In this document: one piece after another, positions 16,027-23,624 of the stretch | Numbering within the stretch: position 1 is the first letter of the stretch | Layout: each line of letters begins with the position of its first letter | Assembly (NCBI RefSeq): GCF_000720175.1 | Contig: NZ_JOIX01000037.1 | Coordinates: 10,143 to 74,142, forward strand | Length of the DNA: 64,000 bases | Origin: Streptomyces sp. NRRL S-337 | GTDB taxonomy: Bacteria > Actinomycetota > Actinomycetes > Streptomycetales > Streptomycetaceae | Reading direction: 5' to 3' | The notes under the pieces: model-generated | What the model saw: only the letters and a program-made list of their open reading frames with translations | Database searches by the model: none | What the model was told of the DNA's origin: nothing | Made by a program: the position numbers and the translations under genes

Positions 16027-16734
16027 GTGAGGCACGATCGGGGTACCAGGAAGCAATCGCCCGTGGAGCGTGGCCGGTCGGACGCCGCCAGCCGGCCCGG
16101 TACGGCAGCCCGGGTGGCCGAGCCGCGCCACGCGCTGCCGGAGCGGATTCCGCTTGCGGTCGTGGTGGTGGCCGCGGACGGCCGGATCTCCCACTGGAAC
16201 AGCGGCGCCCACCGGCTCTTCGGGCCCGGCCGCGCGGAGGCGGTGGGCACCCCCGCGCTCGACCTGATGCCGGTCACGGGTGCCCTCGGCGACAGCGGTG
16301 CGGAGGGGTGCGACGGGCACGGTGGTCCGCACGCCTCGTCGGGAGGTCGGACGTCCTACCCCACCGCGGGCCGGGCCCGGATGACGACCGGCGGGGCGGG
16401 GCCCGTGGACCTGCTGTGGTGGGCGTACCCGCTCGCCGCCCCTGGCCCCGGGCCGACTCTCGTCCTCGCCGCGGACACCGCCCTGTTGCCCGACGGCCCG
16501 GGCGGGCCGGGCGCCGGAGGTGAGCGCTGGATGCCCGGATTCGCCCGGCACACCGGCACCGAGCCGACCGACGCCGCTCTCCCCGGCGCCGCCGAACTGG
16601 TCGGCCGCTCAACCGAGTTGCTGCCGGACCTGAGTCCCGGCCTGAGCGCCCGGATCGTCGCACAGGTCCTGGAGCTGGGCTGTCCGGTGCTGGAGATCAG
16701 CCGCCGGGACGGCTGTGCCACCGAGCTCGCCTAG
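16027..16734 (+). CDS. Short PAS-domain protein, possibly remnant of a PAS-SpoIIE phosphatase
   Basis: About 235 aa. A PAS-like core around residues 40-80 (PLAVVVVAADGRISHWNSGA, then GRAEAVGTPALDLMP) is followed by poorly conserved Gly/Pro-rich sequence. A segment near the end (LPDLSPGLSARIVAQVLELG) resembles the linker that in streptomycetes often leads into GAF and SpoIIE phosphatase domains. No effector domain follows: the frame closes with TAG at 16732-16734. The start is set at GTG 16027 because TAGCGT (16014-16019) ends 7 nt before it, as in leaderless genes; in-frame starts at 15985, 16018 and 16021 are alternatives. It could be a stand-alone sensor or a truncated relic. Confidence 0.65.
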   Translation: MRHDRGTRKQSPVERGRSDAASRPGTAARVAEPRHALPERIPLAVVVVAADGRISHWNSGAHRLFGPGRAEAVGTPALDLMPVTGALGDSGAEGCDGHGGPHASSGGRTSYPTAGRARMTTGGAGPVDLLWWAYPLAAPGPGPTLVLAADTALLPDGPGGPGAGGERWMPGFARHTGTEPTDAALPGAAELVGRSTELLPDLSPGLSARIVAQVLELGCPVLEISRRDGCATELA

Positions 16735-16745
16735 GAAGGTGCCGT

Positions 16746-16763
16746 GGCCGCCCGCGGGCGGCC
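16746..16763. terminator. Bidirectional hairpin terminator
   Basis: An 18-nt perfect palindrome, GGCCGCCCG followed by CGGGCGGCC, fills the 32-nt gap between the convergent stops of the PAS gene and the serine hydrolase gene. A very stable hairpin without a U-run is the usual actinobacterial terminator form. Confidence 0.7.
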
Positions 16764-16766
16764 GGC

Positions 16767-17657
16767 TCAGCGCTGCAGGTCGCGGTGGATGACGCGGGCG
16801 GCGCCCTCGACCGTGGCGACCCCGTAGTCCATGGTCGCGTTGCCGGTGGAGAGGACGGCCATGCCGTAGTCGTGGCCGTGGCCGGTGAAGGTGCCGACGC
16901 TGTTGATCCGCCAGCCGCCGGTGTCCCGCGGCAGCCAGCCGTTCTTGACGTGGACGGTCGCGGTGGCCGGGGCGCCGGCCGGTACGCCCCAGCGCTGGTC
17001 GGCCGCCACCCGGTGCATCAGGTCGAGTGCGTAGCCGCGGGAGGCCGGGCCGAGCACCGCCCCGTCCGTGGTGAGCAGCTGCATCAGGGTGAGCTGGTCG
17101 GCGGCGGTGACCTGGGTGAGGCCCCAGCTCGCGCCGCGGCCCGGCACGGTGTCCCGCATCCCGGCGAGGTCCAGGAAGCGCTGGACGCCGGCCGGGCCGA
17201 TCTGGTGCCACAGGGCGTTGGTCGCGTCGTTGTCCGACTTGGTGATCATGGCGGTGGTCAGCTTGACCTCGTGCGGGGTCAGCTTCCGGTGCGCCTCCTC
17301 GGCCTGCCGCAGCAGTGCACCGAGCACGGTGACCTTCACCACACTCGCCGAGTCGAAGTGGGTGCCGGACTTGAAGGCGCAGCGGGTGCCGGTGCGGCGG
17401 TCGTAGACGGCCAGCGCCGAGGCGCTCCGCCGGCCGTGCAGGGCGTCGGCGAGGTCGTGGGACAAGGCCGGGGCCAGGCCGGGCTTCTTGGAGCTGCAGA
17501 CGACCTTGGCGCCGGCCACCGGGGCGCTGGCGGTGCCGGCCGCGGCCGGGGTCGCCGAGGTGAGCACCGTGAGCAGTGATCCGGCGGCCACCAGCGCGGC
17601 CAGCCCGCGGCGCGTACCGGTGGTGGGGCGTCGTCCGTGGAGGCGTGATCCGTGCAT
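16767..17657 (-). CDS. Secreted class A beta-lactamase-like serine hydrolase
   Basis: 296-aa exported protein of the penicillin-recognising serine hydrolase fold. A signal peptide (Arg-rich start, LAALVAAGSLLTVLTSATPAAA core) ends near residue 41. Motif 1 SVVK, motif 2 SDN (in KSDNDATN) and motif 3 KNG (in HVKNGWLP) are present; KNG instead of the KTG of true beta-lactamases is a feature of this actinobacterial subfamily. An omega-loop ExxLN motif is not evident, so beta-lactam hydrolysis is doubtful; a DD-peptidase or other amide hydrolase role in the cell wall is as likely. The ATG at 17655-17657 is chosen as it gives a clean signal peptide. Confidence 0.9.
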   Translation of the reverse strand: MHGSRLHGRRPTTGTRRGLAALVAAGSLLTVLTSATPAAAGTASAPVAGAKVVCSSKKPGLAPALSHDLADALHGRRSASALAVYDRRTGTRCAFKSGTHFDSASVVKVTVLGALLRQAEEAHRKLTPHEVKLTTAMITKSDNDATNALWHQIGPAGVQRFLDLAGMRDTVPGRGASWGLTQVTAADQLTLMQLLTTDGAVLGPASRGYALDLMHRVAADQRWGVPAGAPATATVHVKNGWLPRDTGGWRINSVGTFTGHGHDYGMAVLSTGNATMDYGVATVEGAARVIHRDLQR

Positions 17658-17960
17658 GGGGGTGGTTCCTGTCCCGCTGTATCGGGGCCCCGCCGGTGGC
17701 GGGTCGGCCCTGGAGTGACCGGAGGCGGTCGGGCCGGCGCAGCCGCGTGCGGCGGCGGTGCGCCCTTCATGGGTCACGGTGACGATACGGGGCAGGCCGG
17801 AGGACACCCTCGGAATATGGGGTGCTATGTCCGTATTTGGGAGGTGTGGCTCGGGTGTGAGATTCGCCAAATGGGGACGGACGGGGCGGGCCGGGCGGAG
17901 CGGATGGAGGGGAGGGGTGCGGCACGCGGGGTGGGTGGCGCGGCGCCCTGGGGCGTGCCG
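17658..17960. other. Region upstream of the serine hydrolase gene
   Basis: About 300 bp between two minus-strand genes; no gene seen. It contains the AT-richer stretch GGGTGCTATGTCCGTATTTG-like (around 17820-17845), which could hold the serine hydrolase promoter, and the small palindrome GTCAC-G-GTGAC near 17772-17782. No repeat or RNA element recognised. Confidence 0.35.
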
Positions 17961-18842
17961 CTAGGGGCGTGGCACCGGTTGGCGGAGGCGGCTGGGGCGT
18001 GGCCGGCGGGACGCGGCGGTCCGTCGGCGGTGGGCGCCCGCCATCAGCCGTCGGCCGCGCAGGGCCAGCTCGATCTCGAAGCGGGTCCGCGGATCGCGCA
18101 GCCGGGCGCCGAAGAGCTTCTCCAGCTGGCGCATCCGGTACCGCACGGTCTGCGGATGGATGCTGAGCGCCTTGGCCACCTCCGGCGCGCCCATTCCGCC
18201 CAGCCAGGCCAGCAGTGTCGCCTCCAAGCGCGCGCACCGCTCCGGTGACAGGCCCGCGAGCGGCCTGAGCCGGCGGGCGATGAGGGTGCGGGTGAGCGAC
18301 TCGTCCTGGAGGAGCAGCAGGCTGGAGAGATGGTCGTCGACGAACGCCACGCCCGCGGCGGGGCCGTCGCACCGGGCGGCCAGCTCCAGCAGGCGGGAGG
18401 CGGCACGGACCGAGGCGGCGGCGTCCTGCGGTGGCACCGCATGGCCGACCGCGGCGGCGCGGTGGCGCAGGATGCCCTTCAGTCGGGCCCGGCCCTCGTC
18501 GCCCTCGGCGAGCGCGCCGGGGATCAGCAGCCCCGGCGCCTCGTCCGGCAGGCTGACCAGGCAGTCGCCGAGCGCCGCGGCGACGAGGTGGAGGTCGGTG
18601 GCGGTCGCCAGCCGGACCGCCCGCACGGTGGCCGGCAGCGGCCGGCCGGCCCGCAGGACGTCCGCGATCAGCCGGGTGACCTGCGCCCCGTCGTTCCGCT
18701 CCAGGAATTCCCGGAAGCCCGGATTGCGCTCGCAAAGGGAGTGGATGACCAGCTCGGTGAGGACGGCCAGTTGCTCGTCACCGCCGTCCGCCTGCGGGTC
18801 GCCGGGTTGTACTAACGGGCTGGCGTTACGTGTTGTGCTCAT
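17961..18842 (-). CDS. PucR-family transcriptional regulator
   Basis: 293-aa regulator with a PucR C-terminal helix-turn-helix near residues 215-270 (MGAPEVAKALSIHPQTVRYR, then MRQLEKLFGARLRDPRTRFE). The N-terminal 200 residues form the GGDEF-like/sensor region seen in this family. The last 25 residues are Arg/Pro-rich. The ATG at 18840-18842 follows a GAGG site. It is divergent from the M55-M20-S9 peptidase operon; PucR-type proteins usually activate catabolic genes next door, so regulation of the peptidases is a good inference. A 9-bp dyad lies between the two transcription units. Confidence 0.9.
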   Translation of the reverse strand: MSTTRNASPLVQPGDPQADGGDEQLAVLTELVIHSLCERNPGFREFLERNDGAQVTRLIADVLRAGRPLPATVRAVRLATATDLHLVAAALGDCLVSLPDEAPGLLIPGALAEGDEGRARLKGILRHRAAAVGHAVPPQDAAASVRAASRLLELAARCDGPAAGVAFVDDHLSSLLLLQDESLTRTLIARRLRPLAGLSPERCARLEATLLAWLGGMGAPEVAKALSIHPQTVRYRMRQLEKLFGARLRDPRTRFEIELALRGRRLMAGAHRRRTAASRRPRPSRLRQPVPRP

Positions 18843-18927
18843 GATTCTGCCTCTGTCTCCTCATGTGGGAGGCCGGTTCGGGACGTTCTATCCCACCGGG
18901 CTGGGGGCGTCGGCGGCTGACAGAAGT

Positions 18928-18956
18928 CCGTCAGAACTCCATCGGAATTCTGGCGG
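18928..18956. promoter_or_regulatory. Dyad in the divergent PucR / peptidase promoter region
   Basis: The arms CCGTCAGAA (18928-18936) and TTCTGGCGG (18948-18956) are complementary in 8 of 9 positions around an 11-nt spacer. The half-site CAGAA recurs just upstream as CAGAAGTCC at 18921-18929 and again near 18976. The whole 349-bp gap (18843-19191) holds no gene. The dyad is a candidate binding site for the PucR regulator. Confidence 0.45.
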
Positions 18957-19191
18957 ATGCCCTTCCGCTTTGCGACAGAAACTGTGTGGAATACGGTGCC
19001 ACACGAGCATGTCCGCGTCACCTGCGTGCGCTACGAGGGCGTCACGATGTTGCGGCCAACTCGGTGGTCCTGGAGGGTTCCGGACGAGGTGTCATGCCAT
19101 GCCGGGCGCGTTCGGTGCCTCGGAAACGTTGTGAACGAGTGATGTCCAAAATCGTGCATACCGCCTGCTGCCTGCGATAGGACTGGTGACC

Positions 19192-20025
19192 GTGAAGATC
19201 CTCATCTCCGCCGACATGGAGGGCGCCACCGGCGTGACCTGGCCCGCGGACGTGCTGCCGGGCAAGCCGCAGTGGGAACGCTGCCGCCACATGTTCACCT
19301 CCGACGTCAACGCGGCGATCGCCGGATTCTTCGACGGCGGGGCCGATGAGGTGCTCGTCAACGAGGCCCACTGGTCGATGCGCAACCTCCTGCTGGAGAA
19401 GCTCGACGAACGGGCACAGATGCTCACCGGCCGGCACAAGTCGCTCAGCATGGTCGAGGGCGTCCAGCACGGCGACGTCGACGGCATCGCCTTCGTCGGC
19501 TACCACACCGGCGCGGGTACCGAAGGCGTCCTCGCCCACACCTACCTCGCCAACACCCTGACCGGCGTCTGGGTCGACGGCACCCGCGCCAGCGAGGGCT
19601 ATCTCAACTCCCTCGTCGTCGCCGAGTACGGCGTGCCCGTCGTCCTGGTCACCGGCGACGACCGCACCTGCCAGGACGCCCAGGGATACGCCCCCGAGGC
19701 GCCCGCCGTGGCGGTCAAGGACTACGTCTCGCGCTACGCCGCGGTCTGCCGGCCACCGACCCGTACGGCCGCCGACATCCGGGCCGCGGCCGCCATGGGC
19801 ACGGCGCTGGCGGTCCGTCACGAGGCGGCGCGCCGGGGCCCGTTCCACGTCGAGTTGGAGTTCGACGCGCAGCATCTGGTGGGTGCCGCGACCTGCGTGC
19901 CCGGCGTGGAGCGCAGCGCGGAGCGCCGGGTCGCGTATACCAGTCGGAACATGTACGAAGCCATCCGGTGCTTCAAGGCGGTCACCACCGTCGTGTCGTC
20001 CGCCGTGGAGGAAGAATATGGCTGA
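19192..20025 (+). CDS. M55 family D-aminopeptidase (DppA-like)
   Basis: 277-aa zinc peptidase of family M55, which releases N-terminal D-amino acids from short peptides such as D-Ala-D-Ala. The N-terminal motif MKILISADMEGATGV contains Asp8 and Glu10, matching the zinc ligands of Bacillus DppA; the central FVGYHTGAGT and VNEAHWSM blocks are also family hallmarks. I place the start at GTG 19192, which gives the family-typical N-terminus and good spacing from AGGA; GTG 19186 is the alternative. It overlaps the next gene by 8 nt and is first in a three-peptidase operon. Confidence 0.92.
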   Translation: MKILISADMEGATGVTWPADVLPGKPQWERCRHMFTSDVNAAIAGFFDGGADEVLVNEAHWSMRNLLLEKLDERAQMLTGRHKSLSMVEGVQHGDVDGIAFVGYHTGAGTEGVLAHTYLANTLTGVWVDGTRASEGYLNSLVVAEYGVPVVLVTGDDRTCQDAQGYAPEAPAVAVKDYVSRYAAVCRPPTRTAADIRAAAAMGTALAVRHEAARRGPFHVELEFDAQHLVGAATCVPGVERSAERRVAYTSRNMYEAIRCFKAVTTVVSSAVEEEYG

Positions 20026-21379
20026 GAAGACCGAGCAAGAGGGCGCCGCCGGCCACGCGGCCGGGGTGGACCGGCAGGCGCTGGACGAGGTGGTGCGGTT
20101 CACCTCCGACCTGATCCGGATCGACACCAGCAACGCCGGCGACGGCACCTGCCGGGAGCGCCCGGCCGCCGAGTACGTCGCCGAGCGACTGGCCGACGCC
20201 GGCATCGAACCGACCCTGCTGGAACGCACCCCGGGCCGCACCAACGTCGTCGCCCGCATCGAGGGCACCGACCCCGCGGCCGACGCCCTGCTGGTCCACG
20301 GCCATCTCGACGTGGTCCCCGCCGAAGCCGCCGACTGGACCGTGCACCCGTTCTCCGGCGAGGTCGTCGACGACGTGGTCTGGGGCCGCGGCGCCATCGA
20401 CATGAAGAACATGGACGCAATGGTGCTCGCCGCCGTACGGCACTGGGCGCGCACCGGCGTCCGGCCGCGCCGCGACATCGTGCTGGCCTTCACCGCCGAC
20501 GAGGAGGCCAGCGCCGAGGACGGCTCGGGCTTCCTGGCCGACCGGCACGCCCCGCTGTTCGCCGGCTGCACCGAAGGCATCAGCGAATCCGGGGCGTTCA
20601 CCTTCCACGCCGGCGGCGGGATGCAGCTGTACCCGATCGCGGCGGGGGAGCGCGGCACCGCCTGGCTCAAGCTGACGGCCCGGGGCCGGGCCGGGCACGG
20701 CTCGAAGGTCAACCACGACAACGCGGTCAGCCGGCTGGCCGGCGCGGTGGCCCGGATCGGCGAGCACGAATGGCCGGTCCGGCTCACCCCGACCGTACGG
20801 GCCGCACTGCGCGAACTGGTCGCCCTGCACGGCCTGGACGTCGACGTGGACGCGCCGGACTGCGATGTCGACGCCCTCCTCGGCAAGCTCGGCCCGTCCG
20901 CCAAGCTCGTCGAACCGACCGTCCGCAACAGCGCCAACCCCACGATGCTGTCCGCCGGTTACAAGGTCAATGTGATCCCCGGCTCCGCCGTGGCACACAT
21001 CGACGGCCGGGTCGTCCCCGGCGGCGAGGTGGAGTTCCGCACCACCCTGGACGAGCTGACCGGCCCCGAGGTGGACTGGGAGTACCACCACCGCGAGGTC
21101 GCCCTGCAGGCCCCGGTGGACACACCGACGTACGCCGCGATGCGGGCCGCCGTCGAGGCCTTCGACCCGGACGGCCACGTCGTCCCGTACTGCATGTCCG
21201 GCGGCACGGACGCCAAGCAGTTCTCCCGGCTGGGCATCACCGGTTACGGTTTCTCGCCGCTGAAGCTCCCCGAGGGCTTCGACTACCAGGCGCTCTTCCA
21301 CGGCGTGGACGAGCGCGTACCGGTCGGGGGGCTGCACTTCGGTGTCCGGGTCCTCGACCACTTCCTGCGCGCGGCCTGA
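20018..21379 (+). CDS. M20/M28-type metallopeptidase (dipeptidase or deacylase)
   Basis: 453-aa cytosolic zinc hydrolase of the M20 family. Metal ligands are visible in LLVHGHLDVVP, GRGAIDMKNMD and the catalytic DEEAS pair, with a final histidine in FHGVDERV. The dimerisation domain lies between about 205 and 340. Family members cleave dipeptides, N-acyl amino acids or carbamoyl amino acids. The ATG at 20018 lies within the end of the M55 gene and follows GGAGGAAG, so the two are translationally coupled. It probably finishes degradation of peptides trimmed by its neighbours. Confidence 0.93.
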   Translation: MAEKTEQEGAAGHAAGVDRQALDEVVRFTSDLIRIDTSNAGDGTCRERPAAEYVAERLADAGIEPTLLERTPGRTNVVARIEGTDPAADALLVHGHLDVVPAEAADWTVHPFSGEVVDDVVWGRGAIDMKNMDAMVLAAVRHWARTGVRPRRDIVLAFTADEEASAEDGSGFLADRHAPLFAGCTEGISESGAFTFHAGGGMQLYPIAAGERGTAWLKLTARGRAGHGSKVNHDNAVSRLAGAVARIGEHEWPVRLTPTVRAALRELVALHGLDVDVDAPDCDVDALLGKLGPSAKLVEPTVRNSANPTMLSAGYKVNVIPGSAVAHIDGRVVPGGEVEFRTTLDELTGPEVDWEYHHREVALQAPVDTPTYAAMRAAVEAFDPDGHVVPYCMSGGTDAKQFSRLGITGYGFSPLKLPEGFDYQALFHGVDERVPVGGLHFGVRVLDHFLRAA

Positions 21380-21423
21380 CCGGCCCGCGCCCCGCCCGAC
21401 CGGTGGAGGAGAGGATCCGCACC

Positions 21424-23454
21424 ATGGTGACCACGGCCCCTTACGGCAGCTGGACGTCCCCGGTAGATGCCCGGACGGTCGCCGCGCACGACGGCCGGCC
21501 GGCCTTCGTCGGCGTGGTCGGCGACGAGGTGTGGTGGACCGAGCCGCGCCCCGCCGAGGGCGGCCGCCGGGCGCTGGTCCGCCGGCGGCCGGACGGCACC
21601 GAGCAGACGGTGCTGCCCGCGCCGTGGAACGTCCGCAGCCGGGTGCTGGAGTACGGCGGCCTGCCCTGGGCCGGAACCGTGACCGAGCGCGGACCGCTGA
21701 TCGTCTTCTGCGACTTCGCCGACCAGCGGCTGTACGCCTTCGAACCGGACAGCGGCCGGGAGCCCCGCCCGCTCACCCCGCTGTCCGTGGTGGGGGAGGG
21801 GCTGCGCTGGGTCGATCCGGTGCTGCGCCCCGAGCTGGGCGAGGTGTGGTGCGTCCTGGAGGAGTTCACCGGCGAGGGGCCGACGGACGTGCGGCGGGTG
21901 ATCGCGGCCGTCCCGCTCGACGGCTCGGCGGCCGGACACCGGCAGTCCGTACGGGAGTTGAGCGACGACCGGCACCGGTTCGTGACCGGTCCGCGGATCT
22001 CCCCGGACGGTGACAGGGCGGCCTGGCTCGCCTGGGACCACCCCCGGATGCCCTGGGACGGCACGCTCGTCATGCTCGCCGAGGTCACCGGCAAGGGCGA
22101 GTTCACCGCCGTCCGGCCGGTGGCCGGCGACCTCGGCCCGACCGCTCCGGGCGGCGGCGCGAGCGGCGAGTCCGTGGTGCAGATCGAGTGGGACGCCGAC
22201 GGCTCGCTGCTGTTCGTCTCGGACCCCGGCGGCTGGTGGGAGCTCCGGCGCCTCCACCCCGGTGCCCAGGACGACGGCGTGGTGACGAGCCGCGGCCTGT
22301 GCCCCGCCCGGCAGGAGGAGTTCGGCGGCCCGCTGTGGAACGTCGGCGAGCGCTGGTTCCTGCCGCTGGAGAACGGCACCCTCGCGGTGCTGCACGGCCG
22401 CGGCGCCATGACGCTGGGCATCCTCGACCCGGTCAGCGGCGACCTCGTCGACGCCGCCGGCCCCTGGACGGAGTGGACGCCCACGCTCGCCGCGCACGGC
22501 AGCCGGGTCGTCGGCATCGCGGGCGGCCCGGACCGCTCGTACGAGGTCGTCGAGCTGGACACCTGCACCGGGCGCGCCCGGGCGATCGCCTGCCGGCACA
22601 CCGACGTCGTGGACCCGGCCTACTACCCCCGGCCGCGGCACCGCACCTTCCGCGGCCCCGGCGACCGGGACGTGCACGCGCACATCCATCCCCCGCACAA
22701 CCCCGAACACAGCGCTGTGGACGGCGAGTTGCCGCCGCCCTATGTGATCTGGGCGCACGGCGGCCCCACCAGCCGCGCGCCGCTGGTGCTCGACCTGGAG
22801 ATCGCCTACTTCACCTCCCGGGGCATCGGCGTCGCCCAGGTCAACTACGGCGGCTCGACCGGCTACGGCCGCGCCTACCGCGAGCGGCTGCGCGGCCAGT
22901 GGGGCGTGGTGGACGTGGAGGACTGCGCGGCGGTCGCCCGGGCGCTGGCCGAGGAGGGCACCGCCGACCCCGCCCGGCTCGCCATCCGCGGTGGCAGCGC
23001 CGGCGGCTGGACCACCGCCGCCTCGCTGACCTCCACCGACCTCTACGCCTGCGGCACCATCAGCTACCCCGTGCTGGACCTCTCCGACTGGGCAAACGGC
23101 GGGACCCATGACTTCGAGTCCCGGTACCTGGAGTCGCTGGTGGGCCCGTTCGCCGAGGTCCCCGACCGCTACCGCGAGCGCTCGCCGCTGCACCGCGCGG
23201 ACCGGATCACCGCGCCGTTCCTGCTGCTCCAGGGGCTGGACGACGTGATCTGCCCGCCCGCGCAGTGCGAGCGCTTCCTCGCCGAGGTGGCCGGACGCGG
23301 GGTACCGCACGCCTATCTGGCCTTTCCCGGCGAGGGACACGGCTTCCGCCGCGCGGAGACCCTGGTCCGCTCCCTGGAGGCGGAACTCGCCCTCTACGCC
23401 CGGACCTTCGGCTTCCCGTGCGACGAGGTCCCGCCGCTGGAGCTCCGCGAGTGA
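21424..23454 (+). CDS. S9 family prolyl-oligopeptidase-like serine peptidase
   Basis: 676-aa peptidase. An N-terminal beta-propeller (about 1-420) gates a C-terminal alpha/beta hydrolase. The catalytic serine is Ser525 in GGSAGGW, the acid is Asp606 or Asp607 in QGLDDV, and the histidine is His639 in GEGHGF. Lengths and motifs fit acylaminoacyl-peptidase/dipeptidyl-aminopeptidase types; there is no signal peptide, so it acts in the cytosol on short peptides. The ATG at 21424 follows GGAGGAGAGG. It starts 44 nt after the M20 gene and ends the operon, as a hairpin lies shortly downstream. Confidence 0.94.
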   Translation: MVTTAPYGSWTSPVDARTVAAHDGRPAFVGVVGDEVWWTEPRPAEGGRRALVRRRPDGTEQTVLPAPWNVRSRVLEYGGLPWAGTVTERGPLIVFCDFADQRLYAFEPDSGREPRPLTPLSVVGEGLRWVDPVLRPELGEVWCVLEEFTGEGPTDVRRVIAAVPLDGSAAGHRQSVRELSDDRHRFVTGPRISPDGDRAAWLAWDHPRMPWDGTLVMLAEVTGKGEFTAVRPVAGDLGPTAPGGGASGESVVQIEWDADGSLLFVSDPGGWWELRRLHPGAQDDGVVTSRGLCPARQEEFGGPLWNVGERWFLPLENGTLAVLHGRGAMTLGILDPVSGDLVDAAGPWTEWTPTLAAHGSRVVGIAGGPDRSYEVVELDTCTGRARAIACRHTDVVDPAYYPRPRHRTFRGPGDRDVHAHIHPPHNPEHSAVDGELPPPYVIWAHGGPTSRAPLVLDLEIAYFTSRGIGVAQVNYGGSTGYGRAYRERLRGQWGVVDVEDCAAVARALAEEGTADPARLAIRGGSAGGWTTAASLTSTDLYACGTISYPVLDLSDWANGGTHDFESRYLESLVGPFAEVPDRYRERSPLHRADRITAPFLLLQGLDDVICPPAQCERFLAEVAGRGVPHAYLAFPGEGHGFRRAETLVRSLEAELALYARTFGFPCDEVPPLELRE

Positions 23455-23464
23455 CCGGCGGCCG

Positions 23465-23503
23465 CGTCCGCCGTAGGCCCAATTAGGAGGTCCGCGGCGG
23501 ACG
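23465..23503 (+). terminator. Possible terminator after the peptidase operon
   Basis: CGTCCGCCG (23465-23473) pairs perfectly with CGGCGGACG (23495-23503). The loop of 21 nt is long and there is no U-run, so this is only a moderate terminator candidate. It begins 10 nt after the S9 peptidase stop. Confidence 0.45.
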
Positions 23504-23545
23504 GTGGCGAACTGACGTCCCTACGGCAAACGGCGTCCGGGAGCG

Positions 23546-23574
23546 TTGACACGTCGATACTCGTGTCACAACAT
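23546..23574 (+). promoter_or_regulatory. Promoter with overlapping dyad for the CocE-type hydrolase
   Basis: A consensus -35 box TTGACA (23546-23551) is followed at 17 nt by CAACAT (23569-23574). The perfect inverted repeat TGACACG-N8-CGTGTCA (23547-23568) covers the -35 box and most of the spacer, ideal for repression. The predicted leader to the GTG at 23625 is about 45 nt. Confidence 0.6.
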
Positions 23575-23624
23575 GAACGCCGTTACCGACTGGTTGGTAC
23601 GCCGTGTCCCCGTTGGAGGTCCTG

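Noticed and set aside
13513..16551. A 1012-aa minus-strand frame opposite the MFS fusion and PAS genes
   Set aside because: GC-driven shadow frame with no domain and no ribosome site; the opposite strand has clear MFS motifs.
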